Below the pieces are notes generated by a model. That model searched no databases. It was given only the letters and a program-made list of their open reading frames with translations, and was not told the origin of the DNA. From Wenjunlia tyrosinilytica (GTDB lineage Bacteria; Actinomycetota; Actinomycetes; Streptomycetales; Streptomycetaceae), in the NCBI RefSeq assembly GCF_014646055.1, contig NZ_BMMS01000035.1, positions 18,533 to 82,532 on the forward strand: 64,000 nt of DNA. Reading direction: 5' to 3'. The translations under genes and the position numbers were made by a program. Each line of letters begins with the position of its first letter. The first letter of the stretch is position 1. Positions 26,680 through 34,977 of this stretch are shown here, piece by piece.

Positions 26680-28758
26680 TCAGACCCGGCTGTCCACCAC
26701 GCTCAGCAGTCCCACCTGGTAGGCACGGGCGACCAAGTGCGCCCGGTTGGTCGCCCGCAGGCGCCGCTTCAGCGAGCTCAGCCGCAGCCGGACCGTGGAC
26801 TCGCCGAGTCCGAGGGCGCGGGAGGCCTGGGCGTCCGAGGCGCCGTCCGCCACGAGTTTCAGAAGGCGGATGTCCTCCGGCTTCCACGAGTCCGCCGTGC
26901 GCTGGGTGACATCGTGCACCAGGCTGACCATCGCGATCATCGCCTGCGGAGTGCCGGAGGAGTCCCTCACCACGGTGGTCAGCTGCGTCACGCTCACCGG
27001 CTCGTCGCCTCCCGGGCGGGCCAGTTGCTTGTCCAGGCGGTACTGCGAGCGCTGACCCGAGATCAGCTGCCGCAGCTGCCCGCTCTCCTCGGGGTCCTCC
27101 CGAGGGTAGGTCAGATCCGGTAGGCAGGTGCCCTTGAGCTCGGCGGATGTAGTCTTCAGCATGTCGGCGAAGGCACTGTTGACCTCGGCGATCCTCGCTC
27201 CCATGTCGGTGACGGCGATGCCGATGGGAGAGCGTTCGAAGAGAATGCGGAAACGGGTCTCACTCTCCGCCAGGCCCTCGCGGGCGCGCCTCTCCTCGGT
27301 GGTGTCCAGGAACACCCCGCCCACCGCGTCATTGCCGTCCCCGGGCAGCGGAAAGCGGAAACCGAAGCTCTGCCCCACGTCCTCCATGTCCCGGCCGTTG
27401 GTCCGGACGTGGAAGGCCATGGGGTGCCTGGCCGCGAGGACCGAGGCGTCCTGTTCGTGGTGCGTCCGGCCCAGGGGCCCGTCGTCGATCTCGATGTCGG
27501 TGCGCCCCACCAGGTCCGCCAACTCCACTCCCATGTTCCGCAGGGCCGCCGTATTGGCCCAGGTGAAGCGCAGGTTCTCGTCCTTGGTGTACGCCGCCGC
27601 GGGCAGCAGCCGCATGAAGGTGGAGAAGCGCTCCTCCGCGGACCTTCGGGCCTGCTCGGCGCGCACCCGCTCGGTGACGTCCACGAAGGTGCCGCCGACC
27701 AGGCACGAGCCGTCGGGCTGGGGGACGGGGAACTTGTAGCCGTCCAGGTGGCGGAAGGTGCCGTCGTCGAAGTACACCGCCTGCTCCGTGCGCACCGGTG
27801 ACCCGGTCCGCAGGACCTCCTGGGTGCTGGGCCCGAACTGCTCGCCCGTTCCGGGGCCGTGAATCTCGTCGGGCAGCTTGCCGACGACGTCCTCGGCGCT
27901 CCTGCCGATCTCGTCGAGGTAGGTCTTGTTCGCCCACACGGTCCGGTCGTCGGCATCGACGAGGAAGGAGATCGCGGGGCTGAAGTCCATGAAGAGCGCG
28001 AATCGGCTCTCGGCCGCCTGCCGCTCCCGCTCGGCACGCACTCGCGCCGTGGTGTCGACGAAGATCCCACCGACGAGCAGTCGGCCGTCCGGGGAGCGGA
28101 AGGGGAACTTGTAGCCGTCGGAGTAGTAGGTGTGGCCGTCGAAGCGGGTGGCCTTGGCCTGGATGCGCATCGGGCGCCGCCCCCGGCGCACCTGCTCGTC
28201 GGCGGCGACGTACTGGTCGGCGACGTCGGGCGGGTGGAGCTCGTGCTGGGTCTTGCCGATGACCTGGGAGGCGGTCTTTCCGTACAGGTCGAGGTAGGGC
28301 TGGTTCGCGTAGGTGAGCCGCTCCTGCTCGTCGAACATGAACGCGTACGCGGGAGCGCTGTCCATGAACCGCCGGAACTTCAGTTCCGCCTGGTGGCGGG
28401 CCTTTTCGGCCTCCACCTGCGCGTCGATGTCGATGACCGCTCCGACGATCCCGACGATGCCGCCACGGCCCTCCCAGGGCGCGGCGTGCACGAGCATCCA
28501 GTGCTCGCCGCGCTTGAGCCGGAACGCCGATGCCCTGCCGCCGAGCGCCGCCGCCAGGCAGGACGCGGGCTTCCCCTTCGGTGAGAGGTCCAGGAAGTCG
28601 ACCACCGTCACCCGGGAGACCGGCCCCTCTCGGTCGGCGAGCCCTTCGAAGGCGTGTCCGGCGGCGAACTGGAAGCGCAGGTCCCGATCCACGCCCCAGA
28701 TACCGACCGGGACCTCGTGGAGGATTCTGCTGAGTTCGGAGAGGGAGGGCAGCTTCAC
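26680..28758 (-). CDS. Five-PAS sensor with LuxR-type DNA-binding domain
   Basis: A 692-aa one-component regulator. Five successive PAS domains (about 5-120, 130-250, 260-375, 385-500 and 510-620) each start with a SRF/KFRRFM-like helix; three carry the near-identical motif SDGYKFPF / LDGYKFPVP / GFRFPLP followed by LVGG-F-D-T. It ends with a LuxR/GerE HTH (about 630-685, DAQASRALGLGESTVRLRLS). There are no membrane helices, so the signal is cytoplasmic. The GTG at 28758 is favoured because upstream sequence in frame is Arg/Pro-rich and overlaps the ATPase gene. AAGGGG lies about 11 nt upstream. It probably forms an operon with the upstream ATPase. Confidence 0.85.
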   Translation of the reverse strand: MKLPSLSELSRILHEVPVGIWGVDRDLRFQFAAGHAFEGLADREGPVSRVTVVDFLDLSPKGKPASCLAAALGGRASAFRLKRGEHWMLVHAAPWEGRGGIVGIVGAVIDIDAQVEAEKARHQAELKFRRFMDSAPAYAFMFDEQERLTYANQPYLDLYGKTASQVIGKTQHELHPPDVADQYVAADEQVRRGRRPMRIQAKATRFDGHTYYSDGYKFPFRSPDGRLLVGGIFVDTTARVRAERERQAAESRFALFMDFSPAISFLVDADDRTVWANKTYLDEIGRSAEDVVGKLPDEIHGPGTGEQFGPSTQEVLRTGSPVRTEQAVYFDDGTFRHLDGYKFPVPQPDGSCLVGGTFVDVTERVRAEQARRSAEERFSTFMRLLPAAAYTKDENLRFTWANTAALRNMGVELADLVGRTDIEIDDGPLGRTHHEQDASVLAARHPMAFHVRTNGRDMEDVGQSFGFRFPLPGDGNDAVGGVFLDTTEERRAREGLAESETRFRILFERSPIGIAVTDMGARIAEVNSAFADMLKTTSAELKGTCLPDLTYPREDPEESGQLRQLISGQRSQYRLDKQLARPGGDEPVSVTQLTTVVRDSSGTPQAMIAMVSLVHDVTQRTADSWKPEDIRLLKLVADGASDAQASRALGLGESTVRLRLSSLKRRLRATNRAHLVARAYQVGLLSVVDSRV

Positions 28759-28847
28759 GGCGCGGCGCCCCTTGTTCTCGGTCGCGGGCGGCGCGGTCCG
28801 GCGCGGCGCACCGTTCGCGAACCGTCGGAAGCGTACTGCCGTCAATG

Positions 28848-29369
28848 CTAGACCTGCGGGGAGAGGTCCGCGTGGATCAGACCCCTGGGCTCCGGACGTG
28901 TGCGCGGCACGGGACGCAGGGAACCCGCGGGCAGCCGGGCCCACACGGTGCAGCCGTCGGGGGTCCGGGAGGCGCCCCACAGGTGGGCGGTCGCCCGGAC
29001 GATATGCAGCCCCCGGCCGCCGTCGGACAGGGGAGCGACCGGCAGCCGCGAGGCGTGGTGACCGGACTCCCAGCCGTGCCCGTGGTCGGTCACCTCGATG
29101 TGCAGGTCGATGTTCCTGGGTGAGCTGGTGACCAGACGGGCGGTGAGCGAGACCGAGCCGCTGCCGTGGACGACGGCGTTGGTGACGAGCTCGGACGCGA
29201 TCAGGGTCGCGTCGTCGGTCAGAGCCGTCAGCCCCCAGCACAGCAGCTGCCGCCGGATCGTACGACGGGCCTTCCCGGCGGCCCGGGGGGACGACTCGAA
29301 GACCCAGGGGGACGGAGAAGCCGTGGCACCGCAGGCGCCCGGGTGCGTGCACACCGTTGACCCGGTCAT
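28848..29369 (-). CDS. RsbW-like HATPase (anti-sigma/serine kinase type)
   Basis: A 173-aa GHKL ATPase of the HATPase_c_2 family common in Streptomyces. Visible boxes are N box DDATLIASELVTNAVVHG, G1 box VTDHGHGW and G2 box GGRGLHIVRA. Relatives are serine kinases that bind sigma factors or anti-anti-sigma proteins. The ATG at 29369 overlaps the stop of a 33-aa gene (ATGA). The five-PAS regulator follows 89 nt downstream, so the ATPase may act on or with it; this is inference. Confidence 0.88.
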   Translation of the reverse strand: MTGSTVCTHPGACGATASPSPWVFESSPRAAGKARRTIRRQLLCWGLTALTDDATLIASELVTNAVVHGSGSVSLTARLVTSSPRNIDLHIEVTDHGHGWESGHHASRLPVAPLSDGGRGLHIVRATAHLWGASRTPDGCTVWARLPAGSLRPVPRTRPEPRGLIHADLSPQV

Positions 29370-29467
29370 CGTCGGACCACCGGGAGCGCTCCGGGACGCT
29401 CGTGCGTCGCCCGCGCGGTCACGTCGCCCAGGGCGCCGCGAACGTCGCGGTGGTCGGGCTCTTCCAT
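29366..29467 (-). CDS. 33-aa leader gene coupled to the ATPase
   Basis: A short frame with an excellent ribosome site (GGAAGGAG, 6-nt spacing) before the ATG at 29467. Its stop overlaps the ATPase start codon as ATGA. The product is charged (MEEPDHRDVRGALGDV at the N-terminus, ending ERPGALPVVRR). The coupling and ribosome site argue that it is translated, either as a small protein or to set the translation level of the ATPase. No family is recognised. Confidence 0.6.
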   Translation of the reverse strand: MEEPDHRDVRGALGDVTARATHERPGALPVVRR

Positions 29468-29714
29468 GGCAACTCCTTCCGAGAGGGCATTGAAGGTCAG
29501 CGCACTGCGCCGGGCGGTGTCACCAGACTCATGGGCGAGATGTGCCGGGCCTACCGGGCACATGGGGCGATCCGAGCGGTACCGCTAGAAAATCCGCAGA
29601 CCGATCTCTTGACATGCGCGGTCCGCGGGGATCTTTCACGCTGGGATCGGATTCGGGGACGCAGGGTGACCCTCCGGCGGGCTCGGCGCACCGGCTCTCG
29701 CACCGCTTGCGCTC

Positions 29715-29790
29715 TGGACCGATCCTCCAGTCCGGACAGTAAGTCCAAGTGAGGTGCTGGACTGAAAGTCCACCCTGGACATAACCTCCA
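29715..29790 (+). promoter_or_regulatory. Array of four TGGA-N7-TCCA palindromes
   Basis: Four 15-bp sites share (T/C)GGAC-N6-TCCA: 29715-29729, 29733-29747, 29758-29772 and 29776-29790. Centres are 18, 25 and 18 bp apart, giving two similar pairs. The outer copies end CCTCCA, the inner ones AGTCCA. The last ends 3 nt before the regulator start codon. This geometry strongly suggests binding of a regulator, probably autoregulation. Confidence 0.6.
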
Positions 29791-29793
29791 GAT

Positions 29794-30438
29794 ATGGAGA
29801 TCTCAGAGGACAGCGCCGACCCGCGCGTGAGGATGTGGTCACCGGCGTGCCAAGCCGTGGCCCTGCTGCTGGGCCCCTATGCCGAGGTGGTCCTGCACGA
29901 CGCCGCACGCGACCGGGTGCTGGCCATCTGGAATCCGATGACCAGGCGCGGACCCGGTGACCCCTCGCTGCTGGGCGAGCTGGACCGCCTGGACCCGTCG
30001 GCCCGCGATGTCTACGGGCCCTACGAGAAGCTCCTGGCCGACGGGCGGCGCCTCTCCTCGGTCAGCGCGGTGCTCAGGGACGAGGAGGGACAGCCGTCGG
30101 CCGTGATGTGCGTCAACCTCGACCGGACGCCGATGGACCGGGCGGCCGCACTGCTGGCGGGATTCGCCGCACCCTCGACACCGCGTCCCGAGGCTCTGTT
30201 CGAACAGGACTGGACCGAGCGGGTGCACCAGATCATCGGCTCGTTCGTCCGCGCTCGGGGACGCCCCGTCGAACGCCTCGGGCGGGAGGACCGCCTCACC
30301 GTACTCACCGAACTCGACCGGGCCGGAGTCTTCGCCTTCCGGCGCGCGGTCCCGGTCGTCGCGGGCGCTCTCAAGGCGTCTCGCTCCACCGTCTACGCAC
30401 TCCTGGCCGAACTCAAAGCCCAAGGGAACGCCTCGTGA
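29794..30438 (+). CDS. YheO/DauR-type PAS-like regulator
   Basis: A 214-aa transcription regulator. An N-terminal YheO-like PAS domain (about 15-115; LLGPYAEVVLHDAA and AVMCVNLDRT are typical) is followed by a C-terminal HTH_22 domain (about 150-210; RLTVLTELDRAGVFAFRRA, ASRSTVYALL). DauR of Pseudomonas, in this family, represses a D-arginine catabolic operon. The stop overlaps the start of the aminotransferase gene (GTGA), so the two are coupled, pointing to amino acid catabolism. The 5' end abuts the operator array; no clear ribosome site is seen, so translation may be leaderless or weak. Confidence 0.85.
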   Translation: MEISEDSADPRVRMWSPACQAVALLLGPYAEVVLHDAARDRVLAIWNPMTRRGPGDPSLLGELDRLDPSARDVYGPYEKLLADGRRLSSVSAVLRDEEGQPSAVMCVNLDRTPMDRAAALLAGFAAPSTPRPEALFEQDWTERVHQIIGSFVRARGRPVERLGREDRLTVLTELDRAGVFAFRRAVPVVAGALKASRSTVYALLAELKAQGNAS

Positions 30439-31568
30439 CCCAACTGCCCGACTTCCGGCTGGAGACCTACTTCTCCCGCTGGGAGTTCACCGCCCGCCAC
30501 CATCTGACCGCCTCCGACGCGCAGACCATGACCATGGCCGAACTGCTGGCGCTGGCCGACGCCGAGGACCGGCATGCCTGGGAGACGCTGTCCTTCGGCT
30601 ACACGCAGACCTTCGGCGACCCGGGCCTGCGGCACGCCATCGCGCAGATGTACGACCATGCGGAAGCCGACGACGTGATCTGCTTCGCCGGCGCGGAGGA
30701 AGCCCTGTACATCGCCATGCAGGTCCTGCTGGGACCCGGTGACCACGCGGTGGTGCTCGCCCCCAACTACCAGGCCGCCGAGACCGTCCCGCTGTCGCTG
30801 TGCGAGGTCGGCGCGGTGGCGTTGGATCCCGAGCGGGACTGGGCCCTGGACCTGGACGAGGTGGTCGCCGCGATCCGCCCCAACACCCGGGTGGTCTCGG
30901 TCAACTTCCCCAACAACCCCACGGGCAAGGTCATCGATGTCGCGGACTTCACCCGCCTTGCCCACCTGTGCGACGAGCGAGGGATCCATCTGTTCAGCGA
31001 CGAGGTCTACCGCGGGCTCGAACCCGACCCCTCGCGAACTCTGCCGCAGGCCGCCGACCTGTCGCAGCGGGCCCTGTCGCTGAACGTCACATCGAAGTCG
31101 CTGGGCCTGCCGGGGCTGAGGATCGGCTGGATCACCTGCCGGGACCGGGAACTGCGCTCCCGGCTGGAACGTGCCAAGCACTACACGACGATCTGCAACT
31201 CGGCGCCGAGTGAGGTCCTGGCCCGAATCGCCGTCAAGGCCCGGCAGTACATCCTGGAGCGCAACCGTGCCATCATCGCCGCCAATGTGCCGGCCTTCGA
31301 CGCCTTCTTCGCCGAGTTCGGCGAGCTCTTCGAGTGGCGGGCCCCGGACGGCGGTTGTGTGGCCTATCCGCGCTATCTGGGTCCGGACGGGGTCGAGGCG
31401 TTCTGCACCGAGCTCGTCGAGCAAGCCGGAGTCCTGCTGCTGCCCGCGAGCATCTACCGCTCCGAACTCACCGACACACCCACGGACCGCTTCCGCGTCG
31501 GCATCGGACGACACGACCCCGCGCCGGCCCTGGACGCCTTCGCCGCATGGCTGCGAGCCCGGCCATGA
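30435..31568 (+). CDS. PLP-dependent aminotransferase, class I/II
   Basis: A 377-aa fold-type I aminotransferase. Key elements are VSVNFPNNPTGKVID (Asn that contacts PLP), FSDEVYRGLE (Asp/Tyr pair), SLNVTSKSLGLPGLRIGW (the Schiff-base lysine in TSKSLG) and an Arg near the C-terminus in DRFRVGIGR that would bind substrate carboxylate. The sequence resembles the branch containing capreomycidine synthase-like enzymes, but the substrate is not known. The GTG start at 30435 overlaps the regulator stop. Its own stop overlaps the start of a truncated third gene. Confidence 0.88.
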   Translation: MTQLPDFRLETYFSRWEFTARHHLTASDAQTMTMAELLALADAEDRHAWETLSFGYTQTFGDPGLRHAIAQMYDHAEADDVICFAGAEEALYIAMQVLLGPGDHAVVLAPNYQAAETVPLSLCEVGAVALDPERDWALDLDEVVAAIRPNTRVVSVNFPNNPTGKVIDVADFTRLAHLCDERGIHLFSDEVYRGLEPDPSRTLPQAADLSQRALSLNVTSKSLGLPGLRIGWITCRDRELRSRLERAKHYTTICNSAPSEVLARIAVKARQYILERNRAIIAANVPAFDAFFAEFGELFEWRAPDGGCVAYPRYLGPDGVEAFCTELVEQAGVLLLPASIYRSELTDTPTDRFRVGIGRHDPAPALDAFAAWLRARP

Positions 31569-31669
31569 CCCTCACCGTGCTCAGCCCGGAGGCGATCGGG
31601 GGTCTCGACCGCACCAGTCGTACAGTCACTCGGCCGTTCGCGCACATACTGGATGACCCTTTGGAGTGA
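31565..31669 (+). pseudogene. Truncated third gene of the aminotransferase operon (cyclodeaminase-like start)
   Basis: An ATGA-coupled 34-aa frame beginning MTLTVLSPEAIGGLD, which resembles the N-terminus of ornithine cyclodeaminase/mu-crystallin family proteins. After about 15 residues it becomes unrelated (RTSRTVTRPFAHIL) and stops. I infer a deletion that removed nearly the whole gene. If so, the intact operon was regulator, aminotransferase, cyclodeaminase-like dehydrogenase. Confidence 0.35.
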
Positions 31670-31944
31670 CCGGACGTCGTCGTCCTGTTGGGCGTTGGAA
31701 GTGTCCTGCGCCACTGCTGAGCGTGCTGTACGGCGCGGCCGCGCTGGTAGGAGTTCGTACGGGGGCATAGCTGAATATGAGCCCACGGGGTTTACTGTGT
31801 CGGCAGACAGTTACCTGACTGTCGAAGTCGGTGTCCGAGAAGGCAATCCTCGCGTCCGTCCGAAACGAATCGCGTTCGGCCCGGTCGCCTTGGATGGGCA
31901 GCCGGTATCTCGGGCGTCAACGCTGTCGGAGACCCTGAAGGTGA

Positions 31945-32619
31945 GTGGTGGTATTCGTGTCCGATGTCCTGTCCAAGAGCCAGAGCCTGCAAGCTGAGTA
32001 CGAGGCCAGGGTGGCCGCCGACCTGCGGCAGAACGAGGAGGGCCACGAGCGCGTCACAGCGCAGATCGCCTCGCTGCAGGAGGAGTTGGAGGTCCTTCGG
32101 CGGGACCGGGAGATGCTGGTGAGTATGCGGAACGCCGTCGGTACCCTCGCCCCCGAGGCGACGGGCGAGGCGGCGACCGACCAGGTCGAGTCGGTGGAGG
32201 AGGAGCCGAAGGCCAAGGCGCAGGTGCCCAAGCCCAGGCGCCAGGGCGCCAAGAAGGCCGCTCCTTCCCGGGGCCGCAAGTCCGCGCGCGGTGCGAAGAA
32301 GGACGCGAAGTCGAGTGGGGCCGACACCGCGGACGCCAAGGAAGCACCTCAGTCCTCCAAGCTGATCGAGTTGGTCGAGGGCTGCCTCGTCCGTCAGAGC
32401 GGGCCCATGTCGGCGGCCGAGATCGCGGCAGCGGTGGCGACGCCGGAGCGCCCGGTCACGGTCATCAGTGTGCGGACCGCTCTCGAGGGTCTGGTGCGCA
32501 AGGCGGCGGCCCACCGCTCCAAGCAAGGACGTTCGGTGTACTACGAGCCCGTCTCCGGCGCGGCGGGCGCTTCGTCGCCGACCGGGCAGACCGACGGCGA
32601 CGCCGAGGCGGCCTCCTAG
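31945..32619 (+). CDS. Coiled-coil and winged-helix protein of unknown role
   Basis: A 224-aa soluble protein in three parts. A coiled coil (about 5-60; SQSLQAEYEARVAADLRQNE and LQEELEVLRRDREMLVSM) is followed by a Lys/Ala/Arg-rich linker (about 90-130; GAKKAAPSRGRKSARGAKK) resembling histone H1-like DNA-binding tails, then a winged-helix-like domain (about 140-195; KLIELVEGCLVRQSGPMSAA). The build suggests a nucleoid or regulatory DNA-binding protein; I know similar Streptomyces proteins only as putative regulators. Start is uncertain among GTG codons at 31945, 31948 and 31957; GAAGG at 31937-31941 favours 31948. Confidence 0.7.
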   Translation: MVVFVSDVLSKSQSLQAEYEARVAADLRQNEEGHERVTAQIASLQEELEVLRRDREMLVSMRNAVGTLAPEATGEAATDQVESVEEEPKAKAQVPKPRRQGAKKAAPSRGRKSARGAKKDAKSSGADTADAKEAPQSSKLIELVEGCLVRQSGPMSAAEIAAAVATPERPVTVISVRTALEGLVRKAAAHRSKQGRSVYYEPVSGAAGASSPTGQTDGDAEAAS

Positions 32620-32894
32620 CAAGGCCCCTCTCAGGGCGCATCGGCGGCCCTGGCTCGAGGAGGCGAGTGAGGGCGAAGTCGTCCGCCGGGGAACGGACGA
32701 CTGACGCCCTCACCTCCCACCTGAATTTTGACATTACGTCAGCTGCCTTGCGCCTCAACCGATTTGACCTGCGCATGACCTTCGGTCTCACATGGTGGTC
32801 GGTCGTCCGTCCCCGACAACCGGCATGCCCAGTCCTCCGTCTCCTTGGTCGATCTTCGTTACGCCCCCCCTCGACTCAAGGAGCAACCGAGACA

Positions 32895-34730
32895 GTGCGT
32901 TCACTCCTCAAGTCCCGTAAACGAATAACGGCCGTCGCCGTGGCGGTGGCAACCGCCGCGACCATGGCGGGAGCAGCCTCCGCGGCGATCCCGTCCGGGT
33001 CGGTCAACGAGTCCGGGACCCCCTCGACCCGTACACGGACCTCTTCCGACCAGATCGTGAAGGCGGCGGTCGCCGCCGCCGTCGCCCACGCCAAGGAAAC
33101 AGGCGTCGGCAAGAAGGAGAGTCTGACAGCCAAGGACACGATGATCGACCCCGAGGGCAAGCGGCACGTCCGCTTCGCGCGTGTCTACGACGGAGTCCCC
33201 GTCGTGGGCGGAGACATCGTTGTCCACCTCGACCGCCACAACACCTACCTCGACGTGACCCGGGCCATTGGCCACCAGGTCTCCGTCGCGACGCTCACCC
33301 CGCGTCTGACCGCCGAGCAGGCGGCAGACAGAGCGGCCGCCTCGGTCAATGGCTCGGTGGACGGCACCGGGGGCGCCGGTGCCGAGGCCGCCGCCAAGGC
33401 TTCCCCCCACGGGCCCGCCGACACGGCCGAACTGGTCATCGACGCCCGCGGTGCCGAGCCGGTCCTGGCCTACCAGGTCACCGTCGTCGACGTCGGCGCC
33501 CCCGAGGCCGGCGGCCGCAGTGTGATCGTGGATGCCACCTCCGGCAAGGTCCTCAGCAGCTCCCCGCTGGCCGAGGGCTTCATCTCTCCGAAGCTCGAGC
33601 GGACACTGCGCGGCCTCGGTAGTCGGGCCCTGGCTCCCCTCGCCGCCCCGAAGGCCGCCGCTCCCGGCAAGGCAGGCACCGGGAACTCGCTGTTCGTGGG
33701 TCGTGTGCCGCTGACCACGACCAAGAAGAGCGGCAGCGGCGCCTTCGTTCTGACGGACCCCAGCCGCGGCAGCTCCGAGACCAGGAGCGCGCAGCAGAAG
33801 AGGCTGGACAGTTTCCAGGACGGCAAGACGGTCACCGACGCCGACAACCGCTGGGGCAACGGCAAGGTCTCCGACCCGGTCACTGCCGCGGTGGACGTCC
33901 AGTACGGCATCACCACCACGTTCGACTTCTACAAGAGCACCTTCGGCCGCAAGGGCACCAAGAACGACGGCAAGGGGCCGCAGGCAATGGTGCACTGGGG
34001 CTCCAAGGTGGCCAATGCCTTCTGGTCCGGCGACTGCGGATGCATGCTCTACGGCGACGGGGACGGCCAGCAGTTCAAGCAGCCGCTGGTGGCGCTCGAC
34101 GTGACCGGCCACGAACTCACCCACGGCGTCGTGGAGGCGACCGCCAACCTCAAGCCCACGCGTATCGACGCCAACGGCAACCAGTTCGGTGAGCCCGGAT
34201 CGCTCAACGAGTCCCTCGCCGACATCTTCGCTTCGAGCGTCGAGTTCAAGGCGAACAACCCCGCCAACCCGCCGAACTACCTCCTCGGTGAGAAGCTCGG
34301 CCTGGCGCAGAAGTTCCTGCGCCGCCTCGACAAGCCCTCGCTGGACAAGCTCGAGGGCAGCGTCGACTACTGGGACAAGGGGTCGTTCGACCGGGAGGTG
34401 CACGCCGGTTCGGGTGTCTCCTCCCACGCGTACTACCTGCTCGCCGAGGGAAGCGGGAAGAAGACCATCAGGGGCGTCGCCTACGACTCGCCGACCTTCG
34501 ACGGCTCCAAGGTGAAGGGCATCGGCCGGGCCAAGGCCGAGCAGATCTTCTACCGCGCGCTGACCCGGTACATGGTCTCGACCACCGACTTCCACCAGGC
34601 CCGCGTCGCGACGCTCAAGGCCGCTGCCGACATCCATGGAAGCGGCAGCACGGAGTATCAGGCCGTCAACAGGGCCTGGGCCGCCGTCAATGTCACGGAG
34701 GCGAACACTCCGGGCACCGACCGCCACTGA
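32895..34730 (+). CDS. Secreted M4 (thermolysin-like) metallopeptidase
   Basis: A 611-aa preproenzyme. A signal peptide (Arg/Lys start, hydrophobic AVAVAVATAATMAGAASA, likely cleavage at ASA-A) is followed by an FTP/PepSY-type propeptide (about 60-230) and the catalytic domain (about 285-600). Zinc site: HELTH (His, Glu, His), third ligand Glu in GSLNESLADIF, and proton-donating His in HAGSGVSSHAYYLL. The GTG at 32895 follows AAGGAG at 11 nt. It probably degrades extracellular protein and feeds the amino acid uptake genes around it. Two overlapping hairpins follow the stop. Confidence 0.93.
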   Translation: MRSLLKSRKRITAVAVAVATAATMAGAASAAIPSGSVNESGTPSTRTRTSSDQIVKAAVAAAVAHAKETGVGKKESLTAKDTMIDPEGKRHVRFARVYDGVPVVGGDIVVHLDRHNTYLDVTRAIGHQVSVATLTPRLTAEQAADRAAASVNGSVDGTGGAGAEAAAKASPHGPADTAELVIDARGAEPVLAYQVTVVDVGAPEAGGRSVIVDATSGKVLSSSPLAEGFISPKLERTLRGLGSRALAPLAAPKAAAPGKAGTGNSLFVGRVPLTTTKKSGSGAFVLTDPSRGSSETRSAQQKRLDSFQDGKTVTDADNRWGNGKVSDPVTAAVDVQYGITTTFDFYKSTFGRKGTKNDGKGPQAMVHWGSKVANAFWSGDCGCMLYGDGDGQQFKQPLVALDVTGHELTHGVVEATANLKPTRIDANGNQFGEPGSLNESLADIFASSVEFKANNPANPPNYLLGEKLGLAQKFLRRLDKPSLDKLEGSVDYWDKGSFDREVHAGSGVSSHAYYLLAEGSGKKTIRGVAYDSPTFDGSKVKGIGRAKAEQIFYRALTRYMVSTTDFHQARVATLKAAADIHGSGSTEYQAVNRAWAAVNVTEANTPGTDRH

Positions 34731-34750
34731 CCGGCACCGAGGGAGCACCC

Positions 34751-34798
34751 GGCCGCCTCTGGGATCCACCGGAAGACCCGGGGATACCAGAGGCGGCC
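34751..34798 (+). terminator. Terminator hairpin after the protease gene
   Basis: GGCCGCCTCTGG (34751-34762) pairs perfectly with CCAGAGGCGGCC (34787-34798), a 12-bp stem with a 24-nt loop. It lies between convergent genes, so it may work both ways. Its 3' arm shares four bases with the next hairpin. Confidence 0.75.
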
Positions 34799-34824
34799 CT
34801 CCCTGTATGCGGCCAGGGAGGGCC
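34795..34824 (+). terminator. Second, overlapping terminator hairpin
   Basis: GGCCCTCCCTG (34795-34805) pairs with CAGGGAGGGCC (34814-34824), an 11-bp stem with an 8-nt loop. GGCC at 34795-34798 is used by both stems, so the two full hairpins cannot form together. Confidence 0.7.
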
Positions 34825-34977
34825 AGTGCCCGATCGGGCCCTCTTCCCCGGATCGGGGAGGCCCGCGAGTTCCCAGGCGCTCAGTGCCGCACCGGTCAGC
34901 CCCCGGTGGCGGCCAGGGGGGCAGTTGGACGGGCGGCGCCGGGCGCCGGGCGCCTTCGCCGGTGCCGGCGGGGATCG

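Noticed and set aside
31653..31997. 114-aa frame before the coiled-coil protein
   Set aside because: Poor codon bias, no ribosome site, overlaps the better-supported next gene.
32901..34769. 622-aa frame antisense to the M4 protease
   Set aside because: Shadow frame; the protease on the other strand has full catalytic motifs.
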